From: Bordetella sp. LUAb4
GTDB lineage: Bacteria; Pseudomonadota; Gammaproteobacteria; Burkholderiales; Burkholderiaceae_B
Direction: 5' to 3'
Length of the DNA: 64,000 bases
NCBI RefSeq assembly: GCF_021325795.1
Contig: NZ_JAHPZX010000004.1
Coordinates: forward strand, 186,001 to 250,000
Every line of letters begins with the position of its first letter. Position 1 is the stretch's first letter. The position numbers and the translations under genes were made by a program. Under the pieces are notes generated by a model. That model was given only the letters and a program-made list of their open reading frames with translations. It had not been told where the DNA came from and did not search any database. Below are positions 36,283-45,141 of the stretch, one piece after another.

Positions 36283-37269
36283 TCAGCTTCCCTGGATACG
36301 GGGATCGACGAAGCGATAGATCAGATCGGTGATCAGGTTGAAGACCACCACCATGGTCGAGGTGACCAGGAACACGCCCAGCAGCAACTGGTAGTCGCGC
36401 TGGACCAGGGCGTCGAACATCAGGCGGCCGATGCCGGGCCAGCCGAACACGGTTTCGGTAAGTACCGCGCCGCCGGCCATCTGTCCCAGCTGAATGCCGG
36501 CGAAGGTGATCACCGGCAGCAAGGCGTTGCGCAGGGCGTGGCGGCGGATGATCTGCTGTACGGGCACGCCCTTGGCACGCGCGGTCTTGATGAAGTCCAT
36601 GCCCAGGACTTCCAGCATGGACGCGCGTGTCAGGCGCGCATAGATGGCCATGAAGAAGCAACCCAGCGACACCGTGGGCAGTATCAGGTGCTGCGCGATA
36701 TCGCTGACGCGGGCCCAGCCTGTCAGCGTCGATGCCACGGTCTCCATGCCGAAGGGCGGCAGCCAGCCCAGGGTCAGCGAGAAGAAGATCACCGCGAGCA
36801 GGGCCAGCCAGAATTGCGGCGTGGCGTAGATCAGCAGGGCGCCGCTCATGATGGTGGTGTCCAGCCAGCGGCGGCGTCCTTCATAACGGGCACGCGCGGC
36901 GATGACGCCGGCCAGCATGCCCAGCGCGACAGAGAAGATGAAGGCGCAGACCATCAGCAACAGCGTGGCGGGCAGGCGGTCCAGGATCAGGTTCAGCACC
37001 GGCACCCGTTCCCGATAGGAATAGCCCAGATCGAGCTGGACGATGCCCTTGAGATAGGTGCCCAGTTGCACATAGACCGGCTGGTCCAGGCCGAACTCGC
37101 GGCGCAGTTGCTCCACGTAGGCGGGGTCGGAAGCACCGGCCTCGCCGGCCAGCACGGCGGCGGGGTCGCCGGGCGCCATGCGTATCAAGAGGAAATTCAG
37201 GATCACCACGCCGAGCACGACGATGACGGCTTTACCAAGCCGGGAGGCGAAATACGACAGGGTCTTCAA
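36283..37269 (-). CDS. Peptide-type ABC transporter permease, DppB class
   Basis: A 328-residue permease. The likely start is TTG 37269 (read MKTLSYFASRLGKAVIVVLG), with GGAG eight bases upstream. Another TTG nine codons earlier gives MSDRFGADA without a clear ribosome site. DppB features are ILNFLLIRMAPGDPAAVLAGE near the N-terminus and the coupling loop LGMDFIKTARAKGVPVQQIIRRHALRNALLPVITFAG. The unusual TTG could limit expression relative to the binding protein. It follows the binding-protein gene after about 100 bp. Confidence 0.95.
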   Translation of the reverse strand: MKTLSYFASRLGKAVIVVLGVVILNFLLIRMAPGDPAAVLAGEAGASDPAYVEQLRREFGLDQPVYVQLGTYLKGIVQLDLGYSYRERVPVLNLILDRLPATLLLMVCAFIFSVALGMLAGVIAARARYEGRRRWLDTTIMSGALLIYATPQFWLALLAVIFFSLTLGWLPPFGMETVASTLTGWARVSDIAQHLILPTVSLGCFFMAIYARLTRASMLEVLGMDFIKTARAKGVPVQQIIRRHALRNALLPVITFAGIQLGQMAGGAVLTETVFGWPGIGRLMFDALVQRDYQLLLGVFLVTSTMVVVFNLITDLIYRFVDPRIQGS

Positions 37270-37371
37270 AGCGTCGGCTCCAAAGCGGTCAGACAAGAAA
37301 CGGGGCGTAGCGGGGCGGCGCCGCGGCCATGGCGATCATGGCCGCGGCGGCACCGGCAAGCGAAGAGGGGC

Positions 37372-38976
37372 TTACTTGTCGATGTAGACGTTGGCGAACG
37401 TGTCGTTCAGCCCGATGGCCGTCGTCACCAGGTTATGTACCTTGGCCCGGTACAGCGAAGGGTTCTCGATCTCGAACAGGTAGCCGTTGGCGACTTCGTC
37501 GACGAGAATCTTCTGCACCTGCTGGTAGGCTTGCGCGCGGTCGGCGTCCGAGGTGGCCGTGGCGGCCTTGTCCCACAGCGCGTCGGCTTCGGCGTTCTTG
37601 TAGCCCACGTTGTTGACGAAGGCCGAGCCCTTGACGATGTTGCGGGTCAGGAACAGGCGCGACACGCCCAGGGCGGGATCGCCGTACTGCGAGGTGAAGC
37701 TGAAGGTCAGGTCGAAGTCGAAATCGGCGACGCGCTTGGACCAGGTGCCGGCATCAGCCGCTTCCATGTCCACGTTGAATCCGATCTGCTGCAAGGCCTG
37801 GCGGGTGTATTCGCCCAGGCGATCCCAAGCCGCGCCATAGGGATAGGACAGGATCTTGATGGGCTTGGATACGTCCACGCCCGATTCCTTGATCAGGGCG
37901 CGTGCCTTCTTGATGTCGTACGGGTACTGCGTGACGTCGGCGCTGTAGAAGGGCGTCTTCGACGAGATCGGGCCGGTGGACACTTTACCCAGGCCGAAGA
38001 AGATGTTGTCGACGATGAACTTGCGGTTCAGCGCGTACATCACCGCCTGGCGCACCTTGACGTTGTCGAAAGGCGGCTTGCGCTGATTCATCTGGACGTA
38101 GGCCTGCTGCGCGAACATTTCCCAGCCGTTGGTGGTGTAGTCCACGTTAGGCAGGGCTTTCAGGCGCTTGATGTCGACGTTATCGACATCGCCGCTGCGC
38201 AGCACGTCCACGTCGCCCCGCTCAAATGCCACGGCGCGTGAAGCAGAATCCGGGATCACGCTGAAGACGATGCCGTCCAGGTAGGGCTTGCCCTTTTGCC
38301 AGTAGTTGGGATTGCGCACCAGTTCGATGACCGAACCCTTGTTCCAATTCTTGAACATGAAGGGGCCGGTGCCGATGGGACGCTGGTTGTTGGGATTGTT
38401 CAGGTAGTCGGTGCCGTCGTACAGGTGCTTGGGCACGATGGGCATGTTGTCGCTGACGAAGGCCTTGAGAAAGGGCGCGAAGGGCGTCTTCAGCTTGATC
38501 TCGACCTTGTCCGGCGCCAGCGCGGTGACCGACTCCACGAACTGGTTGATGATGACACGGGCGCGCGGATGCACGGCGCGCAGGAATTTGTCGACGCTGA
38601 ACACCACGTCGTCGGCGCTGAAGGGCTTGCCATCATGCCAGGTCACGTCCTGCTGCAGGTCGAAGGTGTAGGTCTTGCCGTCGTCCGAGACATGCCAGGC
38701 ACGTGCCAGGCCGGGCTGCGGCTTGAGGTCCGGCGACCAGGTCAGCAGGCTTTCATAGATCTTGCCGGCCACGTATTGCGTGGGAATCTGCTGGTTCAGG
38801 CCCAGCATCAGCATCGGCGGTTCCGGCTGGACGATGGCGCGCAACGTGCCGCCCTGGGCTTGCGCCTGGGCGCCCGTGGTTCCAGCGACGGCGAGCACGG
38901 CGGCCAGCGCGGCCGACAGCAGCGGACCCTTGATGCGGCACAGGGCTGAAGGCTTGTTGTATGAGGTGGAAGACAT
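37372..38976 (-). CDS. Peptide-type ABC transporter substrate-binding protein (family 5)
   Basis: A 534-residue binding protein from ATG 38976, with AGGAG nine bases upstream. The signal peptide (SALCRIKGPLLSAALAAVLAVAGTTGAQA) is followed by the SBP_bac_5 fold, with ARAWHVSDDGKTYTFDLQQDVTWHDGKPFSADDVVFS, NNQRPIGTGPFMF and DYTTNGWEMFAQQAYVQMNQRKPPFDNVKVRQAVMYALNR. This class carries oligopeptides, but also glutathione, nickel chelates or modified amino acids. It lies about 195 bp after pxpA in an otherwise tightly spaced cluster, so a separate promoter is possible there. Confidence 0.95.
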   Translation of the reverse strand: MSSTSYNKPSALCRIKGPLLSAALAAVLAVAGTTGAQAQAQGGTLRAIVQPEPPMLMLGLNQQIPTQYVAGKIYESLLTWSPDLKPQPGLARAWHVSDDGKTYTFDLQQDVTWHDGKPFSADDVVFSVDKFLRAVHPRARVIINQFVESVTALAPDKVEIKLKTPFAPFLKAFVSDNMPIVPKHLYDGTDYLNNPNNQRPIGTGPFMFKNWNKGSVIELVRNPNYWQKGKPYLDGIVFSVIPDSASRAVAFERGDVDVLRSGDVDNVDIKRLKALPNVDYTTNGWEMFAQQAYVQMNQRKPPFDNVKVRQAVMYALNRKFIVDNIFFGLGKVSTGPISSKTPFYSADVTQYPYDIKKARALIKESGVDVSKPIKILSYPYGAAWDRLGEYTRQALQQIGFNVDMEAADAGTWSKRVADFDFDLTFSFTSQYGDPALGVSRLFLTRNIVKGSAFVNNVGYKNAEADALWDKAATATSDADRAQAYQQVQKILVDEVANGYLFEIENPSLYRAKVHNLVTTAIGLNDTFANVYIDK

Positions 38977-39170
38977 GCAGGTCACTCCTAGGCTAGGCGG
39001 TGGTGGTGCAGCGACGTCGCGGGCGGCTGTTACGGCGTCGGCACCGGATCGAGAGAAAAAACGTCCCCTGACCGCGTGGCAACGCGATCTTCGCGGGGTG
39101 GTCGTGCTACGTGTGGATGGCGCCCGGGTCTCCCCTTGAGTACCCGATCGCCATCCGGGGTGGACGGGTG

Positions 39171-39923
39171 CTATACCGTCCTCACTTCGATTCCTTCGGC
39201 TTGCAGCGCGGCGCGGATGTCGCGGGCAAACACCGCGGCGCCTGGCTGGTCGCCATGTATGCACAGCGTGTCGGCCTTGATCGGCACGTCCTTGCCGGAC
39301 AGGGCGCGCACCACGCCTTCCTTGACCATGCGTTTGACTTGGGCGATGGCCTGGTCGACATCCTCGATCATGGCGTGCGGCTGCGAGCGCGGCGTCAGCG
39401 TGCCATCGTCCTGATACGTGCGGTCGGCATAGACCTCGTAGATGGCGGTCAGGCCGCGGTCCAGCGTGGCCTTGGCGATGGGGGCGTTGGCGACATAGAT
39501 GGGCAGGGACGGATCGACGTCGGCCACCGCGCGGGCCACGGCATCGGCCAGGGCGGGATCACGCGCGGTCATGTTGTAGAGCGCGCCGTGGGTCTTCACG
39601 TGATGCAGCTGGCCGCCTTGCGAACGGGCCATGGCCTGCATGGCGCCGACCTGGTATACGACCAGGGCATAGACTTCGTCAGCCGTCATCGCCATGACGC
39701 GGCGGCCGAAACCTTGCAGGTCAGGCAGACCCGGATGGGCGCCGATGGCCACCTTGTGCTCGATGGCGGCGCGCACGGTGGAAAGCATCACGTCGGGATC
39801 GCCGGCATGAAAGCCACAAGCGATATTGGCGGCGGTGATGTGGGGCATCAGCTCGCTGTCCTGGCCCATGACCCAGGCGCCAAAGCTTTCGCCCATGTCA
39901 CAGTTGATATCGATGGAAGGCAT
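39171..39923 (-). CDS. pxpA: 5-oxoprolinase subunit A (LamB/YcsF family)
   Basis: A 250-residue protein with AGGAG upstream of its ATG, five bases after pxpC. The family N-terminus DINCDMGESFGAWVMGQDSELMPHITAANIACGFHAGDPDVM is nearly canonical, followed by GAHPGLPDLQGFGRR, HVKTHGALYNM and LCIHGDQPGA. With PxpB and PxpC it forms the widespread prokaryotic ATP-dependent 5-oxoprolinase, which opens 5-oxo-L-proline to glutamate in the cytoplasm. The gene order here, pxpB-pxpC-pxpA, is common. Confidence 0.97.
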   Translation of the reverse strand: MPSIDINCDMGESFGAWVMGQDSELMPHITAANIACGFHAGDPDVMLSTVRAAIEHKVAIGAHPGLPDLQGFGRRVMAMTADEVYALVVYQVGAMQAMARSQGGQLHHVKTHGALYNMTARDPALADAVARAVADVDPSLPIYVANAPIAKATLDRGLTAIYEVYADRTYQDDGTLTPRSQPHAMIEDVDQAIAQVKRMVKEGVVRALSGKDVPIKADTLCIHGDQPGAAVFARDIRAALQAEGIEVRTV

Positions 39924-39928
39924 GAGGA

Positions 39929-41035
39929 CTACTCCTGATTTTGCTGTTGCCGATGTGGGTGCTGTTGCCGCTGTTCCAGCGGGTGCTCATTGGTGTTCGT
40001 CGGGGGCGCGGCGCAGGCGGGTTGCAGTATCCGGGCCGCGGCTTGCCGTATGTCGCGCAGGCGATCCTCCGTGTCGCGCCATGCCAGTTCGGCATCGGCT
40101 TGCCTGACGGCGGTAAAGCGCAAGGCGTCGCCGGGCATGGCTTGGGCCAACAGCGGCAGGTCGGCGCTGGCGACGTAGGCGATCTTGGGATAGCCGCCGG
40201 CGCTCTGGCGGTCGGCCATGAGAACGATGGGCTGGCCGTCGGGCGGGACTTGGATGGTGCCGAAGGCGGTGGCCTCGGAAATCAGCTCCAAGGGGGTATG
40301 CAGCTTCAGTGCCTCGCCTTGCAGCCGCGCGCCCATGCGGTCGGATTGCTGGGTCACGGTATAGGACAGGGTGCTCAGCTGGTCTTGGGCGGCGCGGGTG
40401 AACGCAGGCCAGTGCGGGCCGGGGATGAAGCGGATGGCCTGGGCGTGTTCGGTGTGTTCGGTTGTATAGGTGGTTGCCGCCACCGCCACTTTTTCCGCGG
40501 TCAGGACGGGCATCCCACTTTGCACCATGAGCTTCTCAATACGCAGGACGGGTAGATCGCGCGCCGCGCGGCCGACCAGCACACGATCGCCGCGCTTCAA
40601 TGCACGGCCATCGTGCCCGCCGAAGCCCGCGCGAATATTGGTGCTGCGGCTGCCCAGGACAGGCTCCGCCGCGAAACCGCCGCGCACGGCCAGATAAAGG
40701 CGTGCGCCGTGCAGGCGTTCGCCCACATCCAGCACCGTTCCGCGGCGCAGCAGCACCGCCGTGTCTTGCGCGATGGGCTGGCCGTTGGCGGTGATGCGCA
40801 TGCGGGCGCCGCAAAGCGCGACCAGGGTATTTTCGGCGAAGGCCACGCGCGGACCCGTCAATGTGCATTCGAGCACCGCCGCGTCTTCGTCATTGCCCAC
40901 CAGTGCATTGGCCAGGCGATGCGACCATTCATCCATCGGGCCGTTCACGGACACGCCATATTGCTGATGGCCATGGCGGCCAATGTCCTGCAGCGTGCTG
41001 AGCATGCCGGGACGTTCGACCGTCATCACGTTCAT
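39929..41035 (-). CDS. pxpC: 5-oxoprolinase subunit C (KipA/AHS2 family)
   Basis: A 368-residue protein from ATG 41035, which overlaps the pxpB stop (ATGA). The frame continues upstream only as a shadow of pxpB. Family signatures are MTVERPGMLSTLQDIGRHGHQQYGVSVNGPMDEWSHRLANALVGN, VLGSRSTNIRAGFGGHDGRALKRGD, TQQSDRMGARLQGEAL, SEATAFGTIQVPPDGQPIVLMADRQSAGGYPKIAYVASADLPLLAQ. The last 25 or so residues are an unusual Gln/His/Asn-rich low-complexity tail outside the conserved fold. It acts with PxpA and PxpB. Confidence 0.96.
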   Translation of the reverse strand: MNVMTVERPGMLSTLQDIGRHGHQQYGVSVNGPMDEWSHRLANALVGNDEDAAVLECTLTGPRVAFAENTLVALCGARMRITANGQPIAQDTAVLLRRGTVLDVGERLHGARLYLAVRGGFAAEPVLGSRSTNIRAGFGGHDGRALKRGDRVLVGRAARDLPVLRIEKLMVQSGMPVLTAEKVAVAATTYTTEHTEHAQAIRFIPGPHWPAFTRAAQDQLSTLSYTVTQQSDRMGARLQGEALKLHTPLELISEATAFGTIQVPPDGQPIVLMADRQSAGGYPKIAYVASADLPLLAQAMPGDALRFTAVRQADAELAWRDTEDRLRDIRQAAARILQPACAAPPTNTNEHPLEQRQQHPHRQQQNQE

Positions 41036-41835
41036 GGCCGCGGCTCCAGCAAGTGGCGGAACTCGTCCGGCGAGATCGGCTTGAAGCGCAACTGGTCGCC
41101 CAGGCGCAGGCGGGTCGGCGGCTGCTGGTGTACCTGGAACAGGTTCCAGGGTGTGCGCGCGATGACGTTCCAGCCTCCCGGCGACGCGCTTTGGTAGATG
41201 GAAGACAAGCCATTCGCGATGGCCACCGATCCGGCTTCCACGCGCGTGCGCGGCGACGCCCGCCGCTTCACGTTCAGACGCGGATCGAGGGGACCGGCGA
41301 AGGGATTGCCCGGCGAGAAAAAGAAAGCGTAGAGCGTCAGCGGTGTGCCACTGTGCAGGGCGATCACTTCCTGTTCCGCCAGGCCGCACTGGCGCGCTAC
41401 CTCTTCAAGATCGGGCCCGTAGTCGCCGCCATAGCAAGCGGGAATTTCGATCAGGCGGCCCTCGTCGGTCAGCGTGGGAAGGTCCTGGCGCAGCAGGGCT
41501 TCGATCTGGCGCGTCACATGGACACTGGGCAGATCCCCATCGCGGGGACAGCGCGATGGCTGGTAATGCACGGCCACGGTGGTGAAGGCCGGTACCACTT
41601 CGACGACGGGCCCGTCGGCATCGAGGCTGGCATTGATCAGCGCCGTTATCGCATGTACCGCACGGTTGGTGGCCAGGTCTACTGTGTCGCCGACGCGTAT
41701 GAGCAAACAGCGGTCGCCGACCGGTTCGATACACACGTGGTCGAGCATGCCGCGGCTATCCGCGGCGGATGGCGTCGTCGTCGGCGGCGGCGGCGTGTCG
41801 GGGTCCAGCGTGGCGGCGTCGGCAAGGCGGTTCAA
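41032..41835 (-). CDS. pxpB: 5-oxoprolinase subunit B (KipI/AHS1 family)
   Basis: A 267-residue protein if started at TTG 41835, 12 bp after the aminotransferase stop. The conserved fold begins at VCIEPVGDRCLLIRVGD, so ATG 41748 (238 residues) is a serious alternative, and the extra 29 residues are Pro/Thr-rich. The KipI family is supported by VVEVVPAFTTVAVHYQP, IPACYGGDYGPDLEEVARQCGLAEQEVIALHSGTPLTLYAFFFSPGNPFAG and the C-terminal GGWNVIARTPWNLFQ. It partners PxpC and PxpA. Confidence 0.95.
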   Translation of the reverse strand: MNRLADAATLDPDTPPPPTTTPSAADSRGMLDHVCIEPVGDRCLLIRVGDTVDLATNRAVHAITALINASLDADGPVVEVVPAFTTVAVHYQPSRCPRDGDLPSVHVTRQIEALLRQDLPTLTDEGRLIEIPACYGGDYGPDLEEVARQCGLAEQEVIALHSGTPLTLYAFFFSPGNPFAGPLDPRLNVKRRASPRTRVEAGSVAIANGLSSIYQSASPGGWNVIARTPWNLFQVHQQPPTRLRLGDQLRFKPISPDEFRHLLEPRP

Positions 41836-41847
41836 GATGCGGCTCTA

Positions 41848-43071
41848 TCAGCGGGTCAGCCTGGCGCAGGCCGCGGCGATCTGTTCGCAGGCCAGCTTCA
41901 GGCGCTCGTCGGCGATGCAGAAGGTCAGGCGCAAATACGGCTCCAGGCCGAAGGCGCTGCCGGGCACGACCGCCACGCCGGCTTCCTCGATCAGGTAGCG
42001 GGCCAGGTCGGCGTCGGTGGCGATGGATTCTCCCTTGGGGGTGCGCATGCCGATCGCTTGCCGGCAGTCCGCGAAGAAATAGAAAGCGGCGGGAGGACGG
42101 CGTACCGTCAGCACCGGCGCGGCCTTGAGCAGAATGCCCAACGCCATGTCGCGGCGCGTGCGCAAGCGGTCGCGCCAGCCATCGAGGAAATCGTGCGAAC
42201 CATTGAGCGCGGCCACGGCGGCCGCCTGGCTCACGGAGCTGGGATTGCTGGTGCTTTGGGATTGCAGCAGGTTCATGGCCTTGATCAGCCAGGTGGGGCC
42301 GCCGGCGTAGCCCAGGCGCCAGCCCGTCATGGCATGCGACTTGGACACGCCGTTGATAGTGAGCGTGCGCGCGTGCATATCGGGTGCGGCTTCGGAGAAG
42401 GAGACGAACTCACCCTCGTACACCAGCTTCTCGTAGATATCGTCCGACATTACCAGCAGGCGGGGATGCTTGCGGATCACGGCGGCGAGGGCGGCGAACT
42501 CTTCTCGCGTGTACAAAGCGCCCGAAGGATTGCATGGGGCGTTGAGGATGAGCCACCGCGTGTTGGACGTCAGGTGCTGTTCCAGCAAGGCGGGCGTCAG
42601 CTTGAAGTCGTTGGCGGCGTCCGGAGTGATGACCACGGGCGTGCCGCCGGCGATGCGGGCCATTTCCGTATAGGACACCCAGTAGGGCGCCACCACGATG
42701 GCTTCGTCACCCGGATTCAGGGTGGCAAGCAGGGCATTGAACAGGATCTGCTTGGCGCCGGTGGCGGCGATGATCTCCGCCGGCGCGTAGGTCAGGTGGT
42801 TGTCGCGTGCGAACTTGGCGGCAACAGCGGCCTTCAGCGCGGGGGTGCCGCCGACGTCGGTATAGCGGGTCTGGCCTTCGCTGATGCCCTGGATCGCCGC
42901 TTCACGCACGTGCAGCGGCGTGTCGAAGTCCAACTCGCCTTCGCTCAGGCTGATGATGGAACGGCCCTCGGCGGACAGGCGCCGGGCCAGTTCGCTGATG
43001 GCGCCCGTCGCGGAGGGGCGTGCGGCCGCTACGCGGTCGGAAAGACGGACATCAAGTTCGACGGAGGACAT
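41848..43071 (-). CDS. Class I/II pyridoxal-phosphate aminotransferase
   Basis: A 407-residue fold-type I enzyme, started at MSSVELDVRLSDRV; an ATG at 43095 is the alternative and neither has a clear ribosome site. It shows ISLSEGELDFDTPLHVREAA, the PLP-phosphate segment ATGAKQILFNALLATL, LNAPCNPSGALY, DDIYEKLVYEGEF and the Schiff-base Lys in NGVSKSHAMTGWRLGYAGG; the C-terminal substrate Arg is in LEPYLRLTF. It resembles aspartate-type aminotransferases. As first gene of the oxoprolinase cluster it would deaminate the glutamate (or analogue) released downstream. Confidence 0.95.
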   Translation of the reverse strand: MSSVELDVRLSDRVAAARPSATGAISELARRLSAEGRSIISLSEGELDFDTPLHVREAAIQGISEGQTRYTDVGGTPALKAAVAAKFARDNHLTYAPAEIIAATGAKQILFNALLATLNPGDEAIVVAPYWVSYTEMARIAGGTPVVITPDAANDFKLTPALLEQHLTSNTRWLILNAPCNPSGALYTREEFAALAAVIRKHPRLLVMSDDIYEKLVYEGEFVSFSEAAPDMHARTLTINGVSKSHAMTGWRLGYAGGPTWLIKAMNLLQSQSTSNPSSVSQAAAVAALNGSHDFLDGWRDRLRTRRDMALGILLKAAPVLTVRRPPAAFYFFADCRQAIGMRTPKGESIATDADLARYLIEEAGVAVVPGSAFGLEPYLRLTFCIADERLKLACEQIAAACARLTR

Positions 43072-43139
43072 CGGGTTTTGGCTCGAAAAGACCATGGGTG
43101 TAAGTGCATTCTGGCCCTGGCCGCCACTTGAGTACATTA

Positions 43140-43160
43140 GGTATACCACTTATATACAAT
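43140..43160. promoter_or_regulatory. AT-rich palindromic promoter element between GntR gene and oxoprolinase cluster
   Basis: GGTATACC (43140-43147) is immediately followed by ACTTATATACAAT, which contains TTATATACAA, close to the TTGTATACAA type bound by GntR/FCD regulators. The element lies about 70 bp upstream of the aminotransferase start and 130-150 bp upstream of the regulator. It probably combines a leftward -10 region with an operator. Confidence 0.5.
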
Positions 43161-43290
43161 AGATGGACCAGCGCGGGAGGATGCGCCTGTTCGAGTGAAA
43201 AGTTGCGGTCGGGAACGTCCTGAAGAGCATTTGGGATGCGGTGACCTGTGCCACACTCGCTTTCTTTGCCATATCTCACAAACAGAATTC

Positions 43291-43974
43291 ATGAATACGG
43301 GACAAGAGGAATTGGCGGCCAGCCCGGAGCTGGACGTCAACAGCAGAGGATTGGCGAACCAGGCGTATGACGCCCTGGTGGACTTGATACTTTCGCGCGA
43401 GTTGAAGCAGGGCGAGCAGGTGCAGGAACGTGCACTGGCCTTGCGGCTGGGCGTGTCGCGCACGCCGCTGCGGGAAGCCATGCACAGGCTGGAAGGCGAA
43501 CAGATGTTGGAACGAAAATCCAACAATCGCCTGTTCGTGCGGCAGGTCACCTTGCAGGATTTGATGGAGACCCTGCACATACGCCGGTTGTTGGAGGGCG
43601 ATGCCGCGGGGCGTGCGGCCGGCAAGGTGCCGCCGGCGGTCCTGGCGGACCTGCGCGAGCGCGTCCAGGCCCTGATGGAAGAGGGCCAGCCGGGCGATCC
43701 TTTGCATCAGCAATTGGACGCCGAGCTGCATGGCCTGATCTCTGAGTACTGTGGCAACGAGTTGATGGCCGGCATGATTGCCAAGCTGCGGCAGAAAACC
43801 CGCATGTTCTCGCTCAAGCGGCTGGAAAATCGCATGGTCCCGGTCTGCGGCGAGCACTTGGCCATGCTCGATGCCCTGGCGCGCGGGGACGGGCAGGCGG
43901 CGGCGGCCGAGACCATGCGGCATATCGAGAACATCCGGCAGTCGATCATCGACAAGTTGTCCGGGACGTATTGA
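43291..43974 (+). CDS. GntR-family regulator, FCD type
   Basis: A 227-residue regulator from ATG 43291 (MNTGQEELAASPEL); the frame is open 32 codons further upstream through the promoter. The wHTH (GLANQAYDALVDLILSRELKQGEQVQERALALRLGVSRTPLREAMHRLEGEQML) is followed by a FCD helical domain with DAELHGLISEYCGNELMAG and CGEHLAMLDALARGD. It is divergent from the aminotransferase-pxp-peptide importer cluster and is its likely controller, responding to a carboxylate effector. It faces the DapA-like gene tail to tail. Confidence 0.94.
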   Translation: MNTGQEELAASPELDVNSRGLANQAYDALVDLILSRELKQGEQVQERALALRLGVSRTPLREAMHRLEGEQMLERKSNNRLFVRQVTLQDLMETLHIRRLLEGDAAGRAAGKVPPAVLADLRERVQALMEEGQPGDPLHQQLDAELHGLISEYCGNELMAGMIAKLRQKTRMFSLKRLENRMVPVCGEHLAMLDALARGDGQAAAAETMRHIENIRQSIIDKLSGTY

Positions 43975-44011
43975 GGGATGGGTTGTCCCGCGCCTGTGGT
44001 CGAGGTGCCTG

Positions 44012-44941
44012 TTATTGAAGTGCCGTCTCCAGGCGGTTGATCAAGCGTCCCAGCTCTTCGTGATCGGTGGCGTCCAGCGCGGGTCCGGGTTTGCGGACAT
44101 AGGCGCTGCGAATGGCGCCGCGGCGGCGCAACGTTTCCTTGCGCAGGGCCAGGCCCAGACCGTACTGGAATTCGTGGCGCAGTAGCGGCAGATACGTATT
44201 GAACAGGTCTTCCGCGGCATCCGGCTGGCCTTCGGCGAACATCTTGCAGACCTGCACCAGCATTTCGGGATAGGCGAAGCCGGTCATCGCGCCGTCGGCA
44301 CCACGCAGCATTTCCTGCGGCAGGAACAGGCCGCCATTGCCCACCATGATGCTGATACGGCGGCGGCCGTCGGTTTCACTCTGCTTGCGGATCTGGCTGA
44401 GTTTGCGCATGCCCGGAAAGTCTTCGTGCTTGAGCATCACGATCTGCGGGTAGGCGTCGATCAGGCGCTGGATCACCGCTACCGAGGTATGCACGCCGGT
44501 CGATTGGGGGAAATCCTGCAGGCAGATGGGTGTGTCGTCGCCTAGGAGTTCCGCCACGTTGGCGTAATAGCGATAGACCTGCTCGTCGGTCTTCAGATTG
44601 GAGGCGGGTGCCACCATGACACCAGCGGCGCCCAGGCCCATGGCTTCCTGGGACAGGCGTTTCAGATGTTGGTTCGAGGGACTGCTCACGCCGACGACGA
44701 CAGGAACCCGGTGGTTCACACGTTGGAGGATGCGCTGCATGACGGTGGTGGTCTCGGCTTCGGTCAGCTTGGCTGCTTCGCCCATCATGCCCAGGATGGT
44801 GAAGCCGGTCACGCCTTTGTCCAGATAGAAGTCAGTCAGACTGTCGACGCTGTGCAGGTCCAGTTCGCCCTGGTCGGTGAATGGGGTGGCGGCGATGATG
44901 TAGACGCCGGAGGTTTGTTCGTTGATGCGGTGGGTGGGCAT
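44012..44941 (-). CDS. Dihydrodipicolinate synthase (DapA) family protein with altered active site
   Basis: A 309-residue (beta/alpha)8-barrel protein of the DapA/N-acetylneuraminate lyase family. The Schiff-base Lys is retained at K171 (IVMLKHEDFPG) and the GxxGE loop is present as G51-M-M-G-E55. The Thr pair expected in that loop is Met-Met, and the catalytic Tyr of the usual YNxP motif is replaced (Q142 in LQDFPQST). Family members cleave or condense pyruvate with an aldehyde; loss of these residues predicts a different reaction or half-reaction. It is divergent from a frameshifted LysR gene, with a 6-5-6 inverted repeat between them. Confidence 0.92.
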   Translation of the reverse strand: MPTHRINEQTSGVYIIAATPFTDQGELDLHSVDSLTDFYLDKGVTGFTILGMMGEAAKLTEAETTTVMQRILQRVNHRVPVVVGVSSPSNQHLKRLSQEAMGLGAAGVMVAPASNLKTDEQVYRYYANVAELLGDDTPICLQDFPQSTGVHTSVAVIQRLIDAYPQIVMLKHEDFPGMRKLSQIRKQSETDGRRRISIMVGNGGLFLPQEMLRGADGAMTGFAYPEMLVQVCKMFAEGQPDAAEDLFNTYLPLLRHEFQYGLGLALRKETLRRRGAIRSAYVRKPGPALDATDHEELGRLINRLETALQ

Positions 44942-45055
44942 GGAGTGTCCTTTCAGGCTCGGGTCTGCCGCGGCTTCGTCTTGGCGCGCCGGGGCGGCAT
45001 TGGGGATTATTGGTTCTGCCCGGCGGCAAAGCCTATTGCTTATTCGGACGGGGTC

Positions 45056-45072
45056 CTTAACATTGGGTTAAG
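45056..45072. promoter_or_regulatory. LysR-type inverted repeat CTTAAC-N5-GTTAAG
   Basis: CTTAAC, five bases and GTTAAG form a perfect 17-bp inverted repeat fitting the T-N11-A LysR box. It lies 70 bp upstream of the LysR start and 115 bp upstream of the divergent DapA-like gene, the expected place for a LysR recognition site. Confidence 0.55.
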
Positions 45073-45141
45073 TGTCTGGCGGCGTGCGCCGGGTCGTCTT
45101 TTCCGTCTTTGGCTATTGCGCTTGTCTTTACCTGGATTTTT

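Noticed and set aside
35461-38241. Plus-strand open frame of 926 codons opposite the peptide-importer genes
   Set aside because: The translation is rich in His, Gln, Arg and Gly without any domain, and lies exactly opposite two permeases and a binding protein with clear motifs; it is a shadow of high-GC codon use.
41053-43131. Plus-strand open frame of 692 codons opposite pxpB and the aminotransferase
   Set aside because: Low-complexity shadow of conserved minus-strand genes with overlapping starts and stops.
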